Positions 16,681 through 24,221 of a stretch of 64,000 bases of DNA are shown here, in pieces. The translations under genes were made by a program, and so were the position numbers. This DNA is from GCA-2737725 sp965229355 (GTDB lineage Bacteria; Pseudomonadota; Alphaproteobacteria; Rhodospirillales; Rhodospirillaceae), in contig OZ245869.1 in NCBI GenBank assembly GCA_965229355.1, positions 1,426,001 to 1,490,000 on the forward strand, read 5' to 3'. Numbering within the stretch: position 1 is the first letter of the stretch; each line of letters starts with the position of its first letter. Below the pieces are notes generated by a model. That model saw only the letters and a program-made list of their open reading frames with translations. It did not search any database and had not been told where the DNA came from.

Positions 16681-17214
16681 ATGGTTTCGTTGAAACGTCG
16701 CTCGGTTGTTTTAGGGTTGGGAAGTGTCGCCGCTTTAGCTTTGGCCGGCTGCGGTTTCCGCCCGCTTTATGGCACCTCCAGCGTTTCCAACAGCCCAGAA
16801 GTCTTGGCCGCCATGGCGCAAATGCGCATTCGGCCCATCGCTGATCGCCAAGGCCAACGTTTACGCCAGATCTTAAACGAACAAGTTCATACCAATGGTC
16901 CCGCCGAGCAACAGCGCTATGAACTGGAAATTGTGCTGAATAAACAAATCGTGGAATTGGGTGTGCGGACCGACTCCACCACATCGCGCGCAAACCTGAT
17001 TTTGACCGCAACATTCGTGATCTATGAAGCCGGAGCACGAATTAATGGCGACACCGCGCAAGCTGTCGTGAGCTACAACATCTTGGACGATCAATTTGCT
17101 ACCGTCGCATCGCAATCAGCCGCGGAAGACCGCGCGCTGCGCCAGTTGGGTGACGATATCAAAACACGCATCGCCGTGTTTTTTGACCGCCGCGCAAAGC
17201 CCAAAAAAGACTAG
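16681..17214 (+). CDS. lptE: LPS-assembly lipoprotein LptE
   Basis: LptE plugs the LptD barrel and helps insert lipopolysaccharide in the outer membrane. The 177-residue precursor has a signal peptide and lipobox ALAGC followed by GFRPLYG, the hallmark of alphaproteobacterial LptE, and the family's IRPIADRQGQRLRQIL region. It sits between leuS and holA with small gaps, the expected order. Confidence 0.9.
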   Translation: MVSLKRRSVVLGLGSVAALALAGCGFRPLYGTSSVSNSPEVLAAMAQMRIRPIADRQGQRLRQILNEQVHTNGPAEQQRYELEIVLNKQIVELGVRTDSTTSRANLILTATFVIYEAGARINGDTAQAVVSYNILDDQFATVASQSAAEDRALRQLGDDIKTRIAVFFDRRAKPKKD

Positions 17215-17220
17215 CGCGAT

Positions 17221-18264
17221 ATGAAAATTACCGGAGCGCGCGCTGACAGCTTTATCGCAAAACCAGATGCGGTGAAGGCTGTGCTGCTGTTTGGGCCCGA
17301 TGGCGGCTTGGTGCGTGAGCGGATGAACGCACTGACCAAAAACATCGCCAAAAGTTTAGATGATCCGTTCCGTGTGGCTGAGTTTTCCGCATCTGTTTTA
17401 CGCGATGATCCGGGCAAGCTGAGTGATGAGGCCGCCTCGATGAGTTTTGGGGGTGGTCGACGTGTGGTGCGCGTGCGTGATGCCGACAGCGATGCCCGCC
17501 TTGAAACCACCGTTGCCAATTTATTTGAAGCGTTCTTTGAAAACCCCGTGGGCGATGCGCTGCTGATTGTAACGGCGGGCGACATCGGCAGCCGCGCAAA
17601 ACTGGTGCAAGTTTTTGAAGAGACCGATCATGGTGCGGCGATTGCTTGCTACGCCGATGATGCGCAAACCTTGGAACGCGTGATTCGCGACACCTTAAAA
17701 GCGCAAGGCTTAAGCACTACACCCGATGCATTGTCGTGGCTGACAGATCGCCTCGGCGGAGACCGCGAAGTCAGCCGTCGCGAGCTGGAAAAGCTCGCCA
17801 TGTACAAAGGCGGGGCTGGCACTGTCACGGAAGAAGATGCACGGGCCTGCATTGGTGACACAGCCGCTTTGGATTTGGACGATTTGATTTACGCCGTAGG
17901 TGATGGTGATCACCCCACAGTTCAACGTGTGTATGGGCGCATGATGAGCGAGGGCAATTCGCCCATTTCGATTATTACCTCGGTTGCGCGGCATTTCCTC
18001 AAGCTGCACGAAACACGTGGGCGCATCAAAGAAGGCAAAAGCCTGGACCAGGCCCTGACGATGTTGCGACCACCGCTGTTCTTTAAGGTAAAAGAGCGCT
18101 TTAAGTCGCAGGCAAACAGATGGTCTGAAGCCAATATTGTGCGGGCATTGGATTTACTGGCTGAAGCAGAGATGCAGTCCAAATCCACCGACATGCCCTC
18201 TGAAGCCATTACAGAGCGCGCGTTAATGCAAATCGCCCAAGCTGGCGCACGGCGTGGGCGCTAA
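17221..18264 (+). CDS. holA: DNA polymerase III delta subunit
   Basis: The delta subunit opens the beta clamp within the clamp loader. The 347-residue protein shows the family N-terminus (AVLLFGPDGGLVRERMNAL), the middle LTDRLGGDREVSRRELEKL and the C-terminal collar region. It begins six bases after the lptE stop, so translational coupling is likely. The 3' end overlaps the converging copZ gene by four bases. Confidence 0.92.
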   Translation: MKITGARADSFIAKPDAVKAVLLFGPDGGLVRERMNALTKNIAKSLDDPFRVAEFSASVLRDDPGKLSDEAASMSFGGGRRVVRVRDADSDARLETTVANLFEAFFENPVGDALLIVTAGDIGSRAKLVQVFEETDHGAAIACYADDAQTLERVIRDTLKAQGLSTTPDALSWLTDRLGGDREVSRRELEKLAMYKGGAGTVTEEDARACIGDTAALDLDDLIYAVGDGDHPTVQRVYGRMMSEGNSPISIITSVARHFLKLHETRGRIKEGKSLDQALTMLRPPLFFKVKERFKSQANRWSEANIVRALDLLAEAEMQSKSTDMPSEAITERALMQIAQAGARRGR

Positions 18265-18473
18265 GCCGTCCCGATTTCAAATCCGGCTTTTTGGATTGCG
18301 GATTCTAACTGCGTCTTGCTGATCGCTGTGCCGTCAAAATCAACGGTGACATTTTTGTTTTCCAGCGAAGCTTTTGCATTCGCCACGCCCGGTTGGTTGC
18401 CCAACGCGCGCTCGACACTTTTGACACAACCGCCGCAAGTCATGCCTTCAACAGGAATTAGAATTTGGGTCAT
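18261..18473 (-). CDS. copZ: Heavy-metal-associated domain protein, copper chaperone-like
   Basis: This 70-residue single HMA domain has the metal-binding GMTCGGC at residues 14-20 and a ferredoxin-like fold pattern. CopZ-type proteins carry Cu(I) to a P-type ATPase. It lies 16 bases downstream of copA on the same strand, so the CueR-like operator upstream of copA probably controls both. Confidence 0.88.
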   Translation of the reverse strand: MTQILIPVEGMTCGGCVKSVERALGNQPGVANAKASLENKNVTVDFDGTAISKTQLESAIQKAGFEIGTA

Positions 18474-18489
18474 TGATCTGTCTCCATAC

Positions 18490-20652
18490 TTAAAACTTCG
18501 GTGTCCAGCGTTTCAGAAATAAGGCGTTCGTCACAACGCTCACACTCGACAGCGCCATCGCCGCCCCTGCGAGGGCTGGCGTTAAAAACCCAAGCGCGGC
18601 CAACGGCAAGCCAACGAGATTGTAAATAAAGGCCCAGAACAAATTCTCACGAATTTTGCGCCACGTCGCCTTGCTGATATCGATGGCGGCAGGAACTAAA
18701 CGGGGATCTGGCCGCAGCAATGTAATGCCGGCCGTTTCCATGGCGACATCCGTACCGCTTCCCATGGCAATGCCCACATCTGCCGCACTTAAAGCGGGCG
18801 CGTCATTTACGCCATCACCAACCATGGCAACGATGCTGTTTTGCTTTTGGAAGCTCGCAATGTGCACAGCTTTCTGATCTGGCTTCACGCCACCAATGGC
18901 TTGAGTGATTCCAACTTCGGCGGCGATGCGTTCCGCAACTTGAGCGTTATCGCCACTGAGTAAAACGGTTTTGATGTGTTGCTGCTGCAAGGTTTTGACA
19001 GCCACTGCTGATTCTGGCCGCACTTCGTCTGCAATCACAAAAAATGCCCGAGCCTGCTTGTTCACGGCCATGACAATAAATGTATGCGGCGTTTCGGGCG
19101 GGGTGGGTACAACGATACCGTGCGCATTTAAAAACGCTGTATTGCCGATGATCACGCGCTGGCCATTTACGGCGGCCTCAACACCAGATCCTGGTGTGCT
19201 GATAAAATCAGTAATGCTTGACGTTTGGATGCCTTTGATCTGTGCATAAGCGACAATTGCTTTAGCTAACGGATGCTCGCTGGCACTTTGAATACTGGCC
19301 GCTACGGCAATGTTTTCTGTGTCTTCACCAGCAATGTGGATGACCTCAACGACGGTCAATTGACCCTTGGTCAACGTTCCGGTTTTATCGAAAACAACCA
19401 CATCAACGGCGTGCGCACGCTCTAAGGCTTCAATGTCTTTGATCAGAATGCCATGTTGAGCGGCAACGCCAAGGCCTGTCACCAATGCTGTGGGGGTAGC
19501 CAACCCAAGTGCACACGGGCATGCAATCACCAGAACCGAGACCGCGGCAACAAAAGCCTGATCAAAGGTGTGGCCTGTTAAAGCCCAGCCGCCAAATGTA
19601 GCAACCGCGATCACAACAATAATCGGTACGAAAACCGATGCGATGCGGTCAACCAATCTTTGAACCGGGGCTTTTCCACTTTGCGCGCTTTGCACCAGAT
19701 CGACAATTTTGGCTAAGGCCGTTTCAGCACCAACTGCTGTGGTGCGCACGATCAACCGGCCCGCACCGTTGATGGATCCCGCGACAACTTTATCTCCAAC
19801 CTTTTTTGAAACCGGCAGACTTTCGCCGGTCATGAGAGATTCATCGCAACTGCTGTGGCCGTCTTCAACAACGCCGTCTGTGGGGATTTTTTCACCGGGG
19901 CGAATGACAACCACAGCGCCCTTTTGCACATCAGCAATAGCAACTTCGGTTTCAACTCCACCCCTGAGCACACGCGCTGTTTCAGGCCGCAGCGCCATCA
20001 GCGCGCGGATTGCACTGGCTGTCGAGCGTTTGGCGCGTGCTTCCAGCCATTTCCCCAACAACACCAACGTAACGATAACGGCCGAGCCCTCGAAATACAG
20101 ATGGCCTGAAACAGCCAATCCCGACAGGACAAGATAAAGCGAATAGAAATACGCAGCCGACGTACCTAAAGCCACCAACACATCCATATTCGCCGCACCG
20201 CTTCTGAGGGCGCGATAAGCACCGGCATAAAAGCGCGCGCCCAAAATGAATTGCACTGGTGTGGCCAAAACCAGTTCCATCCATGGAGAGAGGTGGAATA
20301 TAAAGCCGAATGTGTGTGCTGCCATTTGCAGCAAGAGCGGTGCAGTGAGAAGCGCTGCGATCAATACCATCACACCGTCGCGATGCGACGCAGCCTCGGG
20401 TTCAATTTGTTTTGTTGTATCGATTAGCTTTGCATCGTAACCGGCGTCGCGCACGGCTTGCACGACATCTTCATTGCTGATGCGTGTGAAATCGAAACGC
20501 ACACTTGCTTGCTCGAGCGCGAGGTTTACAGATGCACTCAACACGCCATCACGTTTCGAGAGCGCTTTTTCGATGCGCGCTGAACACGCAGCGCACGTCA
20601 TGCCTTCAATTGCAAAGGTCGCGGTACGAGCTGCGGGGATAGAGACAGACAT
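18490..20652 (-). CDS. copA: Copper-translocating P-type ATPase
   Basis: CopA exports Cu(I) across the inner membrane. The 720-residue protein has one HMA domain (GMTCAAC, Cys20 and Cys23), eight likely membrane helices, the Cys378-Pro-Cys380 transport motif, phosphorylated Asp422 in DKTGTLT, the SASEHPLAKAI nucleotide-binding motif and GDGVNDAPAL. ATG at 20652 is chosen because the upstream open frame to 20718 would run across the promoter and CueR-type operator. No strong ribosome-binding site precedes it. Confidence 0.95.
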   Translation of the reverse strand: MSVSIPAARTATFAIEGMTCAACSARIEKALSKRDGVLSASVNLALEQASVRFDFTRISNEDVVQAVRDAGYDAKLIDTTKQIEPEAASHRDGVMVLIAALLTAPLLLQMAAHTFGFIFHLSPWMELVLATPVQFILGARFYAGAYRALRSGAANMDVLVALGTSAAYFYSLYLVLSGLAVSGHLYFEGSAVIVTLVLLGKWLEARAKRSTASAIRALMALRPETARVLRGGVETEVAIADVQKGAVVVIRPGEKIPTDGVVEDGHSSCDESLMTGESLPVSKKVGDKVVAGSINGAGRLIVRTTAVGAETALAKIVDLVQSAQSGKAPVQRLVDRIASVFVPIIVVIAVATFGGWALTGHTFDQAFVAAVSVLVIACPCALGLATPTALVTGLGVAAQHGILIKDIEALERAHAVDVVVFDKTGTLTKGQLTVVEVIHIAGEDTENIAVAASIQSASEHPLAKAIVAYAQIKGIQTSSITDFISTPGSGVEAAVNGQRVIIGNTAFLNAHGIVVPTPPETPHTFIVMAVNKQARAFFVIADEVRPESAVAVKTLQQQHIKTVLLSGDNAQVAERIAAEVGITQAIGGVKPDQKAVHIASFQKQNSIVAMVGDGVNDAPALSAADVGIAMGSGTDVAMETAGITLLRPDPRLVPAAIDISKATWRKIRENLFWAFIYNLVGLPLAALGFLTPALAGAAMALSSVSVVTNALFLKRWTPKF

Positions 20653-20687
20653 ATATATAAGCCAATACGCGTGACGAGATTGACTTA

Positions 20688-20718
20688 TCCCTACACCTTC
20701 CATCAACTGGAAGGTCAA
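20688..20718 (-). promoter_or_regulatory. CueR/MerR-type copA promoter with perfect operator dyad
   Basis: On the minus strand TTGACC (20718-20713) and TAGGGA (20693-20688) are 19 bases apart, the long spacer typical of MerR-type promoters. Between them ACCTTCC-N7-GGAAGGT (20695-20715) is a perfect dyad identical in its arms to the E. coli copA CueR operator as I recall it. The predicted start of transcription is about 28 bases before the copA ATG. No MerR-family gene is present in the window. Confidence 0.9.
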
Positions 20719-20768
20719 GCATGGTTATTTATCTATATTTTTCAATATATTAGCGCCGTGATGAGTCG

Positions 20769-21356
20769 CTATATGACGGCGGCGTCGAGTCCATCGGGCA
20801 TGAAGACGCGCTTCATCTTCCAGTCTTCTTCCGCACTTTTGGGGGGCGCCATGGCGATCAGCTCACAGTTGCCGGGTCGGAAGTTGGCATTATTCAGCGC
20901 CCACTTTCGGATCGCGTAAAACACGCCACCATGAGAAATGACCAACACTGGACCGGGATTTTCGAGGGCTTTGTTAATGCCGGTCAGGGAGCGTTCGAGA
21001 AAATCGTTATAAAGTTCGCCGCCGGGAAGTGCGGCACCTTGAACCCAGTCGTCACGCCACGCGCCGCTGGGGTGGCCTTCATACGATCCGAAGTGTGATT
21101 CTTTTAGCTCGTGCAGCTCGACAATTTTCACGCCTGGTAATTGCTTGGCCACAATATCAGCTGTGTGTTTCGCACGGCGCAACGGGCTCGTGACAATCGT
21201 CGCGATTTTTTTCTTCGCAATCACTTGCGCAACAGCTTCAGCCTGAAAGATACCCGTTGTGTTCAGCGGTGTATCTGTCTGGCCCTGCATCAGGCGCAGT
21301 TTGTTCCAGTCCGTTTCACCGTGACGAAGGAAATAGAACGGCGTCGGCGTGAACAT
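20769..21356 (-). CDS. Histidine phosphatase family protein (phosphoglycerate-mutase-like)
   Basis: The 195-residue protein has the catalytic RHGETDWN motif near residues 11-18, the second histidine in VISHGGVFYAIRK, and the supporting glutamate region LHELKESHFGSYEG. Family members include cobalamin and sugar phosphatases and cofactor-dependent mutases; the substrate cannot be set from sequence. It begins 15 bases after parB, so it may be the last gene of the mnmG-side operon. Confidence 0.85.
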   Translation of the reverse strand: MFTPTPFYFLRHGETDWNKLRLMQGQTDTPLNTTGIFQAEAVAQVIAKKKIATIVTSPLRRAKHTADIVAKQLPGVKIVELHELKESHFGSYEGHPSGAWRDDWVQGAALPGGELYNDFLERSLTGINKALENPGPVLVISHGGVFYAIRKWALNNANFRPGNCELIAMAPPKSAEEDWKMKRVFMPDGLDAAVI

Positions 21357-21371
21357 GCGTTGCTTTATATA

Positions 21372-22511
21372 TTAGTGCTGCGTTTTTGAATCAGAGGCGA
21401 GTCCATCGTCTTGGTCGTGATCTTTTTTCAGATCGCTCTTGAGATCACCAAGACCAAAGCCGCTCATGATGTCGCCTGAGTTCTCATCAGCTTTTTCATC
21501 GAACTCATCTGATGTTGAGTATTCATCACTTGAATATTCATCACGGGCGAGAATTTCTTCTAAGTCAACCGTGCCATCATCACGATTATCAGATTTGCCT
21601 TTTTTGCCGCCGCTGGAGAGACGACGCACAATGTCATCGAGCTGTTCAAGGCTTGAGTAATTGATCAGAACTTTGCCGCCCTTGCCGTTGAAGCTGATAT
21701 CAACCTTGTATCCGGTCGCATCTTCCAACGTTTGCTCCAGCGCGCGCGTATCTGCATCTTTGTCTTTGCGAACATGAACACGCTTTGTGGCGCCATAACT
21801 TTTCGCCAAGCGTTCAGCTTGGCGTGCGCTCATCGCTTTGCGGATAATAATCGTCGCAAGCGATTCAGCATTTTTCAAACCAATCAACGGGCGTGCTTGG
21901 CCGGGCGTCAGTTTGCGATCATCGATCAAGCGTTGCACGTTATCGGGCAACGCCAACAAGCGCATTGTATTGGCTACATGCACGCGACCTTTGCCGACAA
22001 TCTCGGCCACTTCTTCTTGCGTGTGCGCGAACTCATCCATCAAGCGTTGATAGCCACGGCCTTCTTCGACCGCCGACAAATCTTGACGCTGTAAGTTTTC
22101 GATCAACGCAACTTCAAGAACTTGCTCGTCATTAAAGTCACGGATGATGACAGGTACATTATGAAGCTGCGCACGTTGCGCGGCGCGCCAACGGCGTTCG
22201 CCGGCGATGATTTCAAAACGGCCTTCGGTGTTCGGATCCGGGCGCACCAAGATCGGTTGCAGAATGCCTTTGTCACGAACCGATGCAGCAAGTTCCGAAA
22301 GCGCGTCTTCGCTGAAATAAATACGCGGCTGCAATGGCGACGGCGCCATCACATCAACGGGTAATGTGTCGGATGTTTTTGTCGGCGTTGCTGTTGTCGC
22401 TGTCGGCGCAGCCGCAACTGCATTCACAACATCAGTTGAATCTTCTTGTTCGCCAAATAGCGCGTTTAATCCGCGCCCGAGTGTTTTGCGTTTAACGGTT
22501 TCTGCGTTCAT
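21372..22511 (-). CDS. parB: Chromosome partition protein ParB with acidic C-terminal tail
   Basis: ParB binds parS, loads as a CTP-dependent clamp and spreads. The 379-residue protein begins with the usual RKTLGRGLNALFGE, has the CTP-binding GERRWRAAQRA motif, the HTH around TQEEVAEIVGKGRVHVANTM, and a dimerisation region ending VLINYSSLEQLDDIVRRLS near residue 300. A further 75-80 residues follow, rich in Asp, Glu and Ser, with a DEYSSDEYSTSDEFDE repeat. I do not recall such a tail as usual. It overlaps parA by four bases, and the five parS sites lie 1.4 kb upstream. Confidence 0.97.
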   Translation of the reverse strand: MNAETVKRKTLGRGLNALFGEQEDSTDVVNAVAAAPTATTATPTKTSDTLPVDVMAPSPLQPRIYFSEDALSELAASVRDKGILQPILVRPDPNTEGRFEIIAGERRWRAAQRAQLHNVPVIIRDFNDEQVLEVALIENLQRQDLSAVEEGRGYQRLMDEFAHTQEEVAEIVGKGRVHVANTMRLLALPDNVQRLIDDRKLTPGQARPLIGLKNAESLATIIIRKAMSARQAERLAKSYGATKRVHVRKDKDADTRALEQTLEDATGYKVDISFNGKGGKVLINYSSLEQLDDIVRRLSSGGKKGKSDNRDDGTVDLEEILARDEYSSDEYSTSDEFDEKADENSGDIMSGFGLGDLKSDLKKDHDQDDGLASDSKTQH

Positions 22512-23341
22512 GCTGCTACGGCCTGTTCGCGCTTAAGCACTTCGCCTGCGAGATTCAAATATGCCTGCGCGCCCTTTGATCCCAAATCATAGATCAAAAT
22601 GGGTTTGCCGTGCGAGGGGGCTTCAGAAATTTTGACATTGCGTGGAATTACAGTGGTGTAGACTTTTTCACCGAAATAACTGCGCACGTCGTTCTCGACC
22701 ATTTCAGACAAGTTGTTACGCTTATCAACCATGGTCAACACGATGCCTTGGATCTCAAGCGTCGGGTTAAAGCCTTTGCGAATGCGTTCGATGGTGCGGA
22801 CCAAATGGCTGATCCCTTCAAGCGCCAAGAACTCAGCTTGCAATGGAACCATCACAGCATGAGCCGCGACAAGTGCATTGAGTGTCAGCAAGCCCAACGA
22901 TGGTGGGCAGTCGATCAATATAAAATCGTACTCGTCACCTTGTTCCGCGAGAGCCGTCTTCAATCGCGCGTGACGGTTCTCGACATCAACGAGATCCAAC
23001 TCAGCGGCGGCGAGATCAACACCGGATGGAACGACGTGTAAGTTTGGGATCGATGTTTCAGCAACTGCGCTCTTCAACTTCGCATCACCAACAAGCAAGT
23101 GATACGTGTTGATCGTGCGATGCTTGTGATCAATGCCCAAGCTGGTTGATGCATTGCCCTGCGGATCGAGATCGATCACCAAAACTTTTTTATTCACCGC
23201 CGCCATTGCAGTGGCGAGGTTCACCGCGGTTGTTGTCTTGCCAACACCGCCCTTCTGATTTGATACGGCCAGGATGCGCGGTCGCGAGACCACGCTCATC
23301 TGCTCGGCTTGAGGGGACTCATTAGAAGTCAGATCAGACAT
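22508..23341 (-). CDS. parA: Chromosome partition ATPase ParA
   Basis: ParA is the Walker ATPase that moves ParB-parS complexes along the nucleoid. The 277-residue protein has the deviant Walker A KGGVGKTTTAVNLA near residue 32, and DFILIDCPPSLGLLTLNAL as Walker B region. It overlaps rsmG by eight bases and parB by four, giving a tight rsmG-parA-parB operon. Confidence 0.97.
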   Translation of the reverse strand: MSDLTSNESPQAEQMSVVSRPRILAVSNQKGGVGKTTTAVNLATAMAAVNKKVLVIDLDPQGNASTSLGIDHKHRTINTYHLLVGDAKLKSAVAETSIPNLHVVPSGVDLAAAELDLVDVENRHARLKTALAEQGDEYDFILIDCPPSLGLLTLNALVAAHAVMVPLQAEFLALEGISHLVRTIERIRKGFNPTLEIQGIVLTMVDKRNNLSEMVENDVRSYFGEKVYTTVIPRNVKISEAPSHGKPILIYDLGSKGAQAYLNLAGEVLKREQAVAA

Positions 23342-23948
23342 GGGTTACCTCGCGCACGCGCACCACTGAACCAGTAGGATCAGACCGACTTGGCCAACGA
23401 TCCACATAGAGTGTCCACATTTTGTGGGCTTCCGTCAATTCCGCATCAATATGTTGCCCTTTGAGAAAAAGGCAGGTCGTATTTGGACCAATAAAAGGTG
23501 AAGCGAGGGTTAAAAGCTCTGGCAAAGAGGCCAAAGCCCGGGCCGTCACCACATCCACCGGTCCGGGGGCTACAGTCTCGGCTCGCTGGTTTAGGATAGT
23601 CGCCCCAGCCCCCGTCACCCGGGACGCCTCCCGCATGAAGGCGCACTTGCGGGCATCGGACTCCACCAGCCGTACCCCCTTCACCCCCATGATCGCCAAG
23701 ACCAGACCTGGGAACCCCGCCCCGGACCCCAGATCAGTGAGGCTTAAACAATCCTGGGGAATGAGGGGATAAAGTTGGGCTGAGTCGAGGATGTGCCGAC
23801 GCCAGACATCAACCTCCGTGGACTTCGAGATCAGGTTGATCTTCTTATTCCAGGTCAGGAGGAGATCGACATAGGTCTGGAGCTTCGAAATTGTTTCACG
23901 TGAAACATTTTCGCTCTTCAGGAGATCATTTGGGCCGTAATTCGACAT
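23334..23948 (-). CDS. rsmG: 16S rRNA (guanine-527-N7) methyltransferase
   Basis: RsmG methylates G527 of 16S rRNA using S-adenosylmethionine. The 204-residue protein has LTDLGSGAGFPGLVLAIMG (motif I) and VVTARALASLPELL. ATG at 23948 is preferred; an in-frame start at 23960 would add four residues. A perfect parS site (23892-23907) lies within the first 20 codons, so the reading frame has to carry it. Confidence 0.95.
   Translation of the reverse strand: MSNYGPNDLLKSENVSRETISKLQTYVDLLLTWNKKINLISKSTEVDVWRRHILDSAQLYPLIPQDCLSLTDLGSGAGFPGLVLAIMGVKGVRLVESDARKCAFMREASRVTGAGATILNQRAETVAPGPVDVVTARALASLPELLTLASPFIGPNTTCLFLKGQHIDAELTEAHKMWTLYVDRWPSRSDPTGSVVRVREVTHV
23892..23907. other. parS: parS site 1
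   Basis: TGTTTCACGTGAAACA, a perfect 16-base match to the conserved ParB-binding palindrome, inside the 5' end of rsmG. Here the palindrome does not extend beyond the core. Confidence 0.97.
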
Positions 23949-23962
23949 GGGGCGGTTCAAAT

Positions 23963-23978
23963 TGTTTCACGTGAAACA
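23963..23978. other. parS: parS site 2
   Basis: Perfect 16-base core with AATT-type flanks, extending the palindrome to 26 bases (23958-23983). Starts 71 bases after site 1. Confidence 0.97.
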
Positions 23979-24034
23979 ATTTGGTGCAGTTTTGGCATTC
24001 TGGGAAGAGCGAACTAGTAAAAAGCGACGTATTT

Positions 24035-24050
24035 TGTTTCACGTGAAACA
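24035..24050. other. parS: parS site 3
   Basis: Perfect 16-base core with TTTT/AAAA-type flanks, extending the palindrome to 24 bases. Starts 72 bases after site 2. Confidence 0.97.
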
Positions 24051-24106
24051 AAATGGTGAGGTTTGGAGTGTCGCCACGACGATGGACCCCGAAAAGTGAT
24101 GCAAAT

Positions 24107-24122
24107 TGTTTCACGTGAAACA
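24107..24122. other. parS: parS site 4
   Basis: Perfect 16-base core with AATT-type flanks, giving a 26-base palindrome like site 2. Starts 72 bases after site 3. Confidence 0.97.
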
Positions 24123-24187
24123 ATTTGATGCAGTTTTTAGGGGTACTGGGGAAAGCGGGGAATATGGGGATGGAAAATGGTGCATTT

Positions 24188-24203
24188 TGTTTCACGTGAA
24201 ACA
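24188..24203. other. parS: parS site 5
   Basis: Perfect 16-base core with TTTT/AAAA-type flanks; the palindrome reaches 28 bases (24182-24209). Starts 81 bases after site 4 and ends just before the mnmG stop codon. Confidence 0.97.
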
Positions 24204-24221
24204 AAATGCGCAACCCGAGAC

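Larger units (their letters stand above)
23958..24209. repeat. Two diverged tandem units, each carrying a parS pair
   Basis: Unit 1 (about 23958-24055) and unit 2 (about 24102-24209) each hold an AATT-flanked parS, then TGCAGTTTT, then a stretch resembling CTGGGAAGAGCG or CTGGGGAAAGCG, then a TTTT-flanked parS. The shared spacer words indicate an old tandem duplication of a two-site block. Confidence 0.7.

Noticed and set aside
23926..24213. A 95-residue minus-strand frame with repeated FHVKQ motifs
   Set aside because: The repeats are translations of the parS palindrome; no gene-like composition or ribosome-binding site.
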